Source: Azolla caroliniana (lineage: Eukaryota; Polypodiophyta). From it: a stretch of DNA of 64,000 bases. The translations under genes and the position numbers were made by a program. Where the stretch lies: positions 4,712,001-4,776,000 of the forward strand of contig JBHGNT010000015.1 in NCBI GenBank assembly GCA_043228905.1, read 5' to 3'. Shown one piece after another: positions 33,096-42,136 of this stretch. Position 1 is the stretch's first letter. Every line of letters starts with the position of its first letter. The notes under the pieces were generated by a model. That model searched no databases. It had not been told where the DNA came from and saw nothing but the letters and a program-made list of their open reading frames with translations.

Positions 33096-33766
33096 TGTTG
33101 GGATTTCGGTCCCTCCGGATGGGATGTCCGGAGATGAATGACGGCAAGCCCGGAGGCTGTTACGGAACCGGGTGATGAAGAGTACCCGGCATGAAGCCGG
33201 ATGAAGAGTACCCGGCTACGGATCCGGATGATGAAGACCCCGGTTACGGAGCCGAATGCTGAAGACCCCGGTTACGGAGCCAGATGACGTATGTACCCGG
33301 AGAGAGATCCGGATGCGGGGACATATTTGTGAATATGTTTGCCAAGGGCCCTTGAGGCTATATTTGTAAATAGCCCGAAAGTCATATGTGTATAAATATG
33401 ACTTAGGGCAAACAGTTTGTTGTTGTTGCTCATTTTCTGTTTTCACTGAGAGAGAGAGTGAAGAGAGCAGCAGAGAGAGAGAGAGAGAGAGAGAAAGACG
33501 AAGAGGTCGTTGCCTCTGTGTATTACCGCCGCCTGTGGCGAAGACAGTGAGCTCAAGGTTGTTGCCTTGTAGCTTCACCATTGTACATCTCTGTGTATAG
33601 TGATAGTTGGAGTTTGAGGACTCCCGTGGTTTTTCCCTATTTAGGGTTTTCCACGTAAAACATCCTGTATACTCTTCTCTCTATTGTCTTCGTGCATTTC
33701 TTGTATTTCCCGTTTTCTGTGAATCTATCCTATTCCTCGGTTGTGGCCGAGCTCTGTGGTTCAACA
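33096..33766 (+). repeat. Element I 3' LTR
   Basis: Same length as the 5' LTR and nearly identical. Confidence 0.95.
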
Positions 33767-34514
33767 CTCCGCCCCCGTGGTTGACAATGCAACCGTCTTC
33801 TGCAACCTCGACTGCCACGAAACAGCTCCCCTTGCATAAGTCATGACATATCCTGATGTAGACTGGTTGGAATCCGCATCAACCAACATATCTGAATCCG
33901 TGAATCCGTCAAGTTGGGGTTTACTGGAGCCGAACCGGAGGCACATACTCGAGGTGCCTTTCAGATACCAGAGTATCCACTTGACCGCATTCCAATGCTC
34001 TCTTCCGGGATTAATCATGAACCGGCTGACTACTCCTATAATGTAACTAATGTCCGGCCGGGTACTCACCATTGCATACATCAAGCGAAGGTAGAGGCAT
34101 ATGGTATCTTCATCATATTCTTCTTCTCTGCCTTTGTCCTCGGGCTTTGCTTTCCAAGCAACTTGCAATTTTCCAGAAGTGTTGATCCGACCGGTTTCGC
34201 CTCCGACATGTTGAACCTTTGAAGCACCTTTGTCATGTACTTCTCCTGTGACAACCACAACAACTTCTTTGACTAGTCCCGAATGATGTGCATTCCCAAT
34301 ATTTGTCTTGCCGGACCCAAGTCTTTCATTGAGAAGGTCTGGTTCAGAGCCTTCTTCAGCATCCGGATCTTGCCTTGGTCTCGTCAAACGATCAACATAT
34401 CATCCACATATAGGAGAATTATCAGGAAATATCCTCCGTCAAATTTCTTCACAAACATGCAGTGATCGGCCTGCGTCTTGTGATACCCTTGGTCGGTCAT
34501 GAAGGAGTCGAACT
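33767..34514 (-). pseudogene. Element H RT C-terminus and RNase H N-terminus
   Basis: The minus strand reads LMYAMVSTRPDISYIIGVVS, VKWILWYLKGTSSMCLRFGS, LDGFTDSDM and KTVALSTTGAE. The upstream RT part with the YVDD-equivalent region lies in shifted frames (34270-34514). It is bounded by I at left and J at right. Confidence 0.87.
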
Positions 34515-34807
34515 TGTCGAATACATGTGTATAATGGACGTATTCACACTATCCCGTTTTGGCCATTTATGTAATTAGCATAAAGGGTAGTTGCCCTAAG
34601 TCGGTCACTATATATATTGACCTTGTAACCTTTTTGTAAGGTTGGGTTGTTGTATTCTTGTCTATTGGAATAAAGAGTTCTTTTGTGCATCTCTCTCTCT
34701 CTCTCTCACTCTCTCTCTGTGCAACGACATAGAAACAGTCATACGCAGGTATGCAGCAAGACTCGAATGCTCCTTGATCTTCCGCACTGACGACTTTGTC
34801 TCCAACA
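34515..34807 (+). repeat. Element J 5' LTR (293 bp)
   Basis: TGTCGAAT...CTCCAACA, with TATATATATTGACC and a CT tract. Its U5 end matches the solo LTR at 19587-19879 better than it matches J's own 3' LTR. Confidence 0.95.
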
Positions 34808-34821
34808 TCTGGTATCAGAGC

Positions 34822-35500
34822 CTGCACAGTAGTCGGTCCTTCAATCCGCTGTCGGCCGTCGTCTCAGCATTCGGTTTCCTGCGTCATTCGAAAAAGAGAG
34901 AAGAAGAACAAAAAAAAAAACGAGGTTTTGCACCTCATCGCGTTAGAGCCTCTTGCTTGGAGTAAGCCATCAGGTTGTACTCTGTTCCTTGTGATCGTAA
35001 CCGCTCGAGGTGAAATCCCCTTGTGTATCATTGACACGATCGTGCTCCATTCGGTTAAACGGCATCCGAAGTAGTCAACAAACGCTGCTCGCCGCTCGTT
35101 GTAACCACTCGGTGCAGATCGGTCTCAAGACAACAACCCCAATTCGTGCTTCATCCGGCTGATCGACATTCGAGAGGATCAGTTGGATCTGTCTCTCTCG
35201 TCGCTGCAGCCACCCGAAGCAGAATCGGTCCAGATAATCGGTTTCAATAATCGGTATTCGGCATATATATCCGAAGCGAACCGGGCTCACTCCGACTCGG
35301 CAACATTCGGGAAGACCAGTCGGTTCTGTCCCTCAAGTTACCGGAGTCAATTCGAGCAAGTTCAACAATACATATATCCGAAGCCGAACCGACTCGGGTT
35401 CAAATCCGACTAGAACGATATCGGGTGAGCCAACCGGCTGCACTCCAACAAGGCTCGTAGTCAACTCCGAACCGAGCTTCGTCAACCGAAACCCAATTTG
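34822..35500 (+). other. Element J long untranslated leader
   Basis: About 680 nt between primer site and gag, rich in CCGA/TCGG motifs, with no long open frame. K has a corresponding leader of about 560 nt (46151-46712), so it is a family trait. It presumably holds packaging and dimerisation signals (inference). Confidence 0.6.
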
Positions 35501-38500
35501 ATGGCATCAACATCCGGCTCGTCAGAAATGAGTCTACGAAAGTTCGATGGATCGAACTTCAACTTCTGGAAGGAGCAAATGCAGGACTATCTCATAGTCA
35601 AGGGGCAAATCGATCCCATCGAAAATGAAGAACCTCCAGAAGGATACAAACCAACTGAGTGGCAGAAGCTGGACAGAATCGTCCGCGCCACGATTCGGAT
35701 GCACCTATCGGAATCGGTATACTTTACGGTGCAATCGTGTACGACAGCATTCGAACTGTGGAAAACACTGTTGGACACTTATGAAAAGAAGGTCGCCGCA
35801 ACGAAGATGTTTCTGATCCGGCGCCTCTACAACTTGCGGATGAAAGAATCCGATTCGGTTCAAGCACACCTCAATGAGTACGAAAGCATAAGCTCCCAAA
35901 TCTCGTCACAGGGGACGGCAATCGAGGATGAACTCAGAGCAATGATACTCATGAGCAGCCTCCCCTCATCATGGGAAACTTTCGTCACAACCGTGTGCAA
36001 CGCGTCAACCACGGCTGTTAAATACTCCGAAGTCACGAGCGCAATCCTGACCGAAGCAGCTCGGAGAAAGTCTTTCGCCAAAGACTCAACAGAAGACGCT
36101 TATGTAGTACAAGGTTCGACAGACCGATCGAACATACGAGGAAGAGATTCCTCACGACCGCCGAACAATCAGCGAAGACGGAGCCAGTCACGGGATAACC
36201 GAATCTGCAACTATTGCAAGAAACCCGGACACATCAAAGCCGACTGCCGCGCACTCAAGAACAAGAACAACAAGAAGAGTGGCCGGCATGAGGAGATCAA
36301 TTACGTCAGCTTCTCAGCTGATGTACTACCGGACGACCCGAATATACTATCAATCGAAAATCCAGTCGGATCAGAAGTTCTACTCACGACTGAAGAATCG
36401 AGCACATGGCTCTTAGATTCGGGCGCGTCATTTCACGTGACTCCTCATCGATCCCAATTTCGGCAATATACGATCCATCACTCCGACTCAGTTCGAGTCG
36501 GCAACTCACAACACTGTGACATCATCGGAATCGGCACAGTAGAGCTCAACCTTGCAGGTGGCTCTACACTTGTACTCCACAATGTCCGACATGTACCCGA
36601 GCTCTCAAGGCCATTGATCTCAGTCGGACAACTAGATGAAGACGGCATTCGTGCCGGTTTTTCTTCGGGAGGGTGGACACTCCACAGGGGGAACCTCCTG
36701 CTTGCTAGAGGACCCAAGATACACTCACTGTATCCGTTACATGTTACGCTCAGAGAGGGTAACCTGTTTTTGGTGGATATTCCTGTGTCATCACTATGGC
36801 ACAGAAGATTAGGACACCTCAGCAAGGCCGGCATTACGCATCTATCTAGAGCCGGATACATCCCCAAACTCTCCTTCTCCGACCATCAATTCTGCGAGCA
36901 TTGCCAGTATGGCAAACAAGTAGCCGCATCACACCCGACATCAGCACCAAGAGAAACGAGACCTCTTGATTTAGTCCACTCGGACGTCTGTGGCCCAATG
37001 CCACATCAGTCTCTCGGCGGTGCCTCCTACTTCGTCACTTTTATTGACGATTCGACTCGAAAGGTGTGGGCTTATCCAATTCGCACCAAAGATCAGGTCT
37101 TCTCGATCTTCTCAGATTGGCTCGCTATGGTAGAAAATCAAACCGACCGAACGCTGAAATGCCTTCGGACAGACAATGGGGGAGAGTTCAAATCCGAAGA
37201 ATTCGTCAAATTCTGCCGACAACGCGGAATCCGACGTGAATTTACGGCACCACACAGCCCGGAGCAAAACGGGATTGCCGAACGAATGAATCGGACAATC
37301 CAAGAAAGGATAGTTTCCATGCTCCAACACTCCGGACTGTCGGATGGCTTCTGGGCAGAGGCTCTACTCACGGCAGTACACATAATCAATATGTCGCCAA
37401 GTAGACCTCTAGGACTTCAAATTCCTCAGGAACTATGGATCGGCAGTAAGCCGAATTACGACAAGCTGAGGATCTTCGGATGCGAGGCGTACGCCCTTAT
37501 TCCGAAAGATGATCGCCGAAAACTTGCACCTCGGTCCAGGAAATGCATTTTCCTTGGATATGGATCCGACGGCGAAATGGGATACCGACTCTGGGACCCC
37601 GAACGCAGACAAATCGTTCGAAGTTCGGACGTTGTGTTCAACGAGTCGGCTATGAATCCATCAGTCGAAAAACCGATCGAAGTCCGAAGGGTAACATTTT
37701 CCGATGTGCCGACCCTTCAAGAAGGCCCCGCTCTCAACACACGGTCAGCTTCACGGGTAGCTGAACCTTACACCACCGACTCGGACAACTCCGACTCGGC
37801 ACAGCAGAACAATCCGCTTTCGGATCATCCGACCTTGATACCCGATGCGACCAGTCCAATCTTACCTCGACGATCCGAGAGACTGTCGCAACCTCCGGAG
37901 AGGTACTCTCCTGGAATTTTCTTCACCGACGCCGGCGAACCGACGTCTTACGAAGAAGCATCGACATCTGTCGATTCAGCCACCTGGCATCTGGCGATGG
38001 AGTCGGAAATGCACTCCATTCGGGCAAACAAGACTTGGGATCTGGTCGAATTACCTAGGAACCGACGTGCTCTTCCTTGCAAGTGGGTTTATCGACTAAA
38101 AGAGACGTCTGATTCGACCACCCCAAAGTACAAGGCCAGATTAGTTGCGAAGGGCTTCCGACAAGAATATGGCGTCGACTTCGACGAGATTTTTTCACCA
38201 GTGGTGAAAATGACAACCCTTCGTTTTCTACTCGGCGTAGTGGCAGCCGACAACTTGGAGCTGATTCAGCTAGATGTCAAAACAGCTTTCCTCCATGGTG
38301 ATCTCGAGGAGGAAATCTATATGGAGCAGCCAAAAGGCTTCGTGGCAACTGGCCAAGAACATCTAGTCTGCCGACTCAGGAAGAGTCTATACGGCCTCAA
38401 ACAGGCACCACGACAATGGTACAAGAAGTTCGACGACTTCATCCAATCGATCGGCTTCTCAAAAAGCGATGAGGACCATTGTCTCTTCACCAACACAGCT

Positions 38501-39514
38501 CAAGATGGATCACCCATCTTCCTCATCATTTACGTGGACGACATGCTAATTTCTGGACGCCACGCGGGCGAACTTGCCGATCTCATTCGGCAACTGCGGT
38601 TGAAGTTTGCCATGAAGGACCTCGGTCCGGCACGACACATACTCGGCATGAAGATTAGTCGGCATCACGACAAACGACATCTTTTTTTGTCTCAGACCGA
38701 CTATATCGGACGTGTCTTGGAACGCTTCAACATGCAATCAGCCAAATCTGCTTCAACCCCGCTCCCAATGAATCTTCGGCTCTCTCAGCGAGACTGCCCG
38801 ACATCCGGCCCGGAGGGGGAAGATATGAAGTCGGTACCGTATGCACCGGCAGTCGGCTCCCTGATGTACCTGATGGTCGCGACACGGCCTGATATTTCTC
38901 ACGCCGTAGGAGTCGTTAGCAGATTTATGCACAATCCCGGCCGATCGCATTGGAACGCAGTCAAGCATGTGTTCAGATATCTGGCTGGCACAAAAGACCA
39001 TGGCATTCTTTTCGGTCCGAACCGAACCTCAGGCGTAGTCGGTTACACCGACTCGGACTTCGCCGGCTGTATAGACAGTCGGAAATCAACAACCGGATAC
39101 TGCTTCAAATTCGGCAATGGAGCAATTTCGTGGAAGTCGAAACTTCAGGAGTGCACAGCGACCTCAACGACCGAAGCAGAATATGTAGCTGCGTCCGACG
39201 CAGCAAAAGAAGCTTTGTGGCTCGGTCGGCTGGCGCACACGTTTCGACAAGTCGACCATGACTCGGCTCCAGTTGTCTACAGCGACAGTCAAGGTGCTGT
39301 TGCCTTGTCGAAAAATCCGGTTCACCACAACGCCTCCAAACATATCGACGTTCGATATCACTTCGTTCGGGACTGCGTCATTTCAGGGAAAATCGGTCTA
39401 GAGAAAATATCCACAACCGACAATGTCGCAGATGGAATGACCAAGTGTCTTTCGGCAGACCGTTTTCGGTCTCTTCGGCATCAGATGGGCGTAACGTCAA
39501 ACCAGTCCGGTTAG
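35501..39514 (+). CDS. Element J gag-pol polyprotein (Copia, intact)
   Basis: 1337 residues in one frame, about 97-98% like K by eye. Gag spans about 1-230 (LRKFDGSNFNFWKEQMQDYL). The knuckle is C236-C239-H244-C249. Protease D306 is in LLDSGASFH. Pre-integrase H/C region: LWHRRLGH, CEHC. Integrase triad is D495, D558, E594. RT has D925 and YVDD at 1011-1014. RNase H has D1184, E1227 and D1262. It ends TSNQSG before TAG. I start at the ATG at 35501. The TTG directly before it is in frame but not needed. The product would act in a cytoplasmic particle and integrate cDNA in the nucleus. Confidence 0.96.
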   Translation: MASTSGSSEMSLRKFDGSNFNFWKEQMQDYLIVKGQIDPIENEEPPEGYKPTEWQKLDRIVRATIRMHLSESVYFTVQSCTTAFELWKTLLDTYEKKVAATKMFLIRRLYNLRMKESDSVQAHLNEYESISSQISSQGTAIEDELRAMILMSSLPSSWETFVTTVCNASTTAVKYSEVTSAILTEAARRKSFAKDSTEDAYVVQGSTDRSNIRGRDSSRPPNNQRRRSQSRDNRICNYCKKPGHIKADCRALKNKNNKKSGRHEEINYVSFSADVLPDDPNILSIENPVGSEVLLTTEESSTWLLDSGASFHVTPHRSQFRQYTIHHSDSVRVGNSQHCDIIGIGTVELNLAGGSTLVLHNVRHVPELSRPLISVGQLDEDGIRAGFSSGGWTLHRGNLLLARGPKIHSLYPLHVTLREGNLFLVDIPVSSLWHRRLGHLSKAGITHLSRAGYIPKLSFSDHQFCEHCQYGKQVAASHPTSAPRETRPLDLVHSDVCGPMPHQSLGGASYFVTFIDDSTRKVWAYPIRTKDQVFSIFSDWLAMVENQTDRTLKCLRTDNGGEFKSEEFVKFCRQRGIRREFTAPHSPEQNGIAERMNRTIQERIVSMLQHSGLSDGFWAEALLTAVHIINMSPSRPLGLQIPQELWIGSKPNYDKLRIFGCEAYALIPKDDRRKLAPRSRKCIFLGYGSDGEMGYRLWDPERRQIVRSSDVVFNESAMNPSVEKPIEVRRVTFSDVPTLQEGPALNTRSASRVAEPYTTDSDNSDSAQQNNPLSDHPTLIPDATSPILPRRSERLSQPPERYSPGIFFTDAGEPTSYEEASTSVDSATWHLAMESEMHSIRANKTWDLVELPRNRRALPCKWVYRLKETSDSTTPKYKARLVAKGFRQEYGVDFDEIFSPVVKMTTLRFLLGVVAADNLELIQLDVKTAFLHGDLEEEIYMEQPKGFVATGQEHLVCRLRKSLYGLKQAPRQWYKKFDDFIQSIGFSKSDEDHCLFTNTAQDGSPIFLIIYVDDMLISGRHAGELADLIRQLRLKFAMKDLGPARHILGMKISRHHDKRHLFLSQTDYIGRVLERFNMQSAKSASTPLPMNLRLSQRDCPTSGPEGEDMKSVPYAPAVGSLMYLMVATRPDISHAVGVVSRFMHNPGRSHWNAVKHVFRYLAGTKDHGILFGPNRTSGVVGYTDSDFAGCIDSRKSTTGYCFKFGNGAISWKSKLQECTATSTTEAEYVAASDAAKEALWLGRLAHTFRQVDHDSAPVVYSDSQGAVALSKNPVHHNASKHIDVRYHFVRDCVISGKIGLEKISTTDNVADGMTKCLSADRFRSLRHQMGVTSNQSG

Positions 39515-39707
39515 AGCCGGACACAGAGCAGGATGGTTCCCGACAACCGACATCAATTCCTTAATGATCGGCTTCAACTGTTCCGACCCGACCAGTTCGG
39601 TCTTCTGCCTTCGGACCCTGCCGACTCGAACAAAGCTGATATGTCCGAGAACCTAAATCTATACCTGTAATCTTAGATAACCCATGTATACGCCCATTAC
39701 GGGGGAG

Positions 39708-39999
39708 TGTCGAATACATGTGTATAATGGACGTATTCACACTATCCCGTTTTGGCCATTTATGTAATTAGCATAAAGGGTAGTTGCCCTAAGTCGGTCA
39801 CTATATATATTGACCTTGTAACCTTTTTGTAAGGTTGGGTTGTTGTATTCTTGTCTATTGGAATAAAGAGTTCTTTTGTGCATCTCTCTCTCTCTCTCTC
39901 ACTCTCTCTCTGTGCAACGACATAGAAACAGTCATACGCAGGTACAGAGAAGAATCGAATGCTTCTTGATCTTCCGCAAAGACGACATTGTCTCCAACA
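39708..39999 (+). repeat. Element J 3' LTR (292 bp)
   Basis: Identical to the 5' LTR up to GCAGGTA. It then differs at roughly eight or nine positions in the last 60 bp, where it is closer to K. Confidence 0.95.
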
Positions 40000-40723
40000 G
40001 AACTTCTTGTGCCATTGCCAGGGAGCTTGCTTCAGTCTGTATAACCTCTTCTTCAACCGGCACACCAAGTGCTCCTTCCCTTTCTTCTCAAATCCATCCA
40101 GTTGATGCATGTAGATCTCTTCTTCGAGGTCACCATGGAGGAATGCCGTCTTGACGTCCAGTTGCTCTACCTCAAGGTCCATGCTTGCCGCTATGCCCAA
40201 TACGGTCCGCATGGATGTCATCTTTACTACCGGGGCAAAGATCTCATCGAAGTCCACTCCTTTCTTTTGTTGGAAGCCCTTCATCATGATTCGGGCCTTA
40301 TACCTTGGTGGATTTCTGGCATCTCCCGGTTTCAGCTTGTACACCCACTTGTTCCGGAGTGCTCTCTTCCCTTTCGGCAACTCCGTTAGTTCATATGTAT
40401 GGTTCTCATGCAAGGAATCCATGTCATCCTGCATGACACTCCACCACTCGCGGTTGTGGGCATCTCTCTTCACTTCTTCAAAGCTTTCCGGCTCCCCTTA
40501 TTGGTTAGCAACACATGCTCTGCATCCGGAAATCTTCGGGGGGCTCTTCTCTCTTGGAGAGGATATCTCCGTCCTTGGTTCCTCACTACCGGTTCCTCCA
40601 TTTGTTCCTTATCCTCAACCATTTCGGGATCTTGTCCGGTTCCGGTGTCTCCTTCTTGTTCTTCTTCTTCGGTCGGTTCGGTTTCTTGTCCGTAGTCGGC
40701 CGGTTCGTCGTGTGTCATCGGGT

Positions 40724-40808
40724 TGTTGGAAGCAATGTCGTCTGTGCGGAAGATCTTGAAGCACTCGATTCCTGTTTATTCCCTGTGTATGACAGAATGT
40801 AGGTCGTT

Positions 40809-40852
<44 letters not shown>

Positions 40853-40974
40853 AAAAGAGTTTCTTATTTCATAGAGCAACCATACAACAACCAACCCCAC
40901 AAAGAGGTTACAAGGTCACTATATATAGTGACTGACTTAGGGCAACTACCCTTTATGCTAATTACATAAATGGC
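40724..40974 (-). repeat. Partial second copy of the K 3' LTR before the gap
   Basis: Same as 41646-41896. It ends at the N run. It is probably the end of one contig overlapping the next, not a separate insertion. Confidence 0.8.
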
Positions 40975-41074
40975 NNNNNNNNNNNNNNNNNNNNNNNNNN
41001 NNNNNNNNNNNNNNNNNNNNNNNNNNNNNNNNNNNNNNNNNNNNNNNNNNNNNNNNNNNNNNNNNNNNNNNNNN
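40975..41074. other. Assembly gap of 100 N
   Basis: Exactly 100 N, a conventional placeholder for a gap of unknown size. The flanking sequences 40154-40974 and 41075-41896 are the same sequence, apart from one base. Confidence 0.99.
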
Positions 41075-41645
41075 ACGTCCAGTTGCTCTACCTCAAGGTC
41101 CATGCTTGCCGCTATGCCCAATACGGTCCGCATGGATGTCATCTTTACTACCGGGGCAAAGATCTCATCGAAGTCCACTCCTTTCTTTTGTTGGAAGCCC
41201 TTCATCATGATTCGGGCCTTATACCTTGGTGGATTTCTGGCATCTCCCGGTTTCAGCTTGTACACCCACTTGTTCCGGAGTGCTCTCTTCCCTTTCGGCA
41301 ACTCCGTTAGTTCATATGTATGGTTCTCATGCAAGGAATCCATGTCATCCTGCATGACACTCCACCACTCGCGGTTGTGGGCATCTCTCTTCACTTCTTC
41401 AAAGCTTTCCGGCTCCCCCTTATTGGTTAGCAACACATGCTCTGCATCCGGAAATCTTCGGGGGGCTCTTCTCTCTTGGAGAGGATATCTCCGTCCTTGG
41501 TTCCTCACTACCGGTTCCTCCATTTGTTCCTTATCCTCAACCATTTCGGGATCTTGTCCGGTTCCGGTGTCTCCTTCTTGTTCTTCTTCTTCGGTCGGTT
41601 CGGTTTCTTGTCCGTAGTCGGCCGGTTCGTCGTGTGTCATCGGGT

Positions 41646-41730
41646 TGTTGGAAGCAATGTCGTCTGTGCGGAAGATCTTGAAGCACTCGATTCCTGTTTA
41701 TTCCCTGTGTATGACAGAATGTAGGTCGTT

Positions 41731-41774
<44 letters not shown>

Positions 41775-41943
41775 AAAAGAGTTTCTTATTTCATAGAGCA
41801 ACCATACAACAACCAACCCCACAAAGAGGTTACAAGGTCACTATATATAGTGACTGACTTAGGGCAACTACCCTTTATGCTAATTACATAAATGGCCAAA
41901 ACGGGATAGTGTGAATACGTCCATTATACACATGTATTCGACA
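41646..41943 (-). repeat. Element K 3' LTR
   Basis: 298 bp, TGTTGGAAGC...TTCGACA, followed by CTCCCCCGTAAT. Confidence 0.95.
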
Positions 41944-42136
41944 CTCCCCCGTAATGGGCGTATACATGGGTTATCTAAGATTACAGGTATAGACTTAGGT
42001 TCTCGGACATATCAGCTTTGTTCGAGTCGGCAGGGTCCGAAGGCAGAAGACCGAACTGGTCGGGTCGGAACAGTTGAAGCCGATCATTAAGGAACTGATG
42101 TCGGTTGTCGGGAACCATCCTGCTCTGTGTCCGGCT

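Larger units (their letters stand above)
28311..33766 (+). mobile_element. Element I: intact, young Copia
   Basis: 5456 bp, with LTRs of 671 bp each (28311-28981 and 33096-33766), perfect TSD CTCCG (28306-28310 and 33767-33771), primer site TGGTATCAGAGC (28984-28995), polypurine tract (33085-33095) and an uninterrupted gag-pol frame. I count about four base differences between the LTRs, so insertion was recent. Everything needed for autonomous transposition is visible. Confidence 0.96.
34515..39999 (+). mobile_element. Element J: Copia with intact coding frame
   Basis: 5485 bp, perfect TSD GAACT (34510-34514 and 40000-40004). Short LTRs (34515-34807 and 39708-39999), primer site TGGTATCAGAGC (34810-34821), polypurine tract GGGGGAG (39701-39707). 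It is inserted in the RT codons KKF-DSF of element H. A leader of about 680 nt separates the primer site from gag. It is of the same family as K, in the opposite orientation. The two LTRs are identical for about 230 bp and then differ in the last 60 bp. Confidence 0.95.
40000..41645 (-). pseudogene. Element H acidic linker and RT (present twice because of the gap duplication)
   Basis: The minus strand reads the acidic linker (EEEEQEGDTGTGQDPEMVED), then RRYPLQERRAPRRFPDAEHV, the RT entry (WSVMQDDMDSLHENHTYELT, NKWVYKLKPG) and LDVKTAFLHGDLEEEIYMHQ up to QAPWQWHKKF at J. It is well preserved. The stretch 40154-40723 is repeated at 41075-41645 around the N gap, with one base difference in a C run (40494 region against 41410 region). 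The real genome probably has one copy. Confidence 0.85.

Noticed and set aside
35385-35420. GGGTTCAAATCC, a B-box-like motif in the J leader (also in K), as a possible tRNA or Pol III promoter
   Set aside because: No A-box or cloverleaf arms at the right spacing. A single 11-bp match is weak.
35498-35500. TTG as the start codon of J and K gag-pol
   Set aside because: The adjacent ATG is the natural eukaryotic start and removes only one residue.
40154-41896. Genuine tandem duplication of H with two K insertions
   Set aside because: Both copies share the same insertion junction and are separated by a 100-N placeholder. A contig overlap is far simpler.
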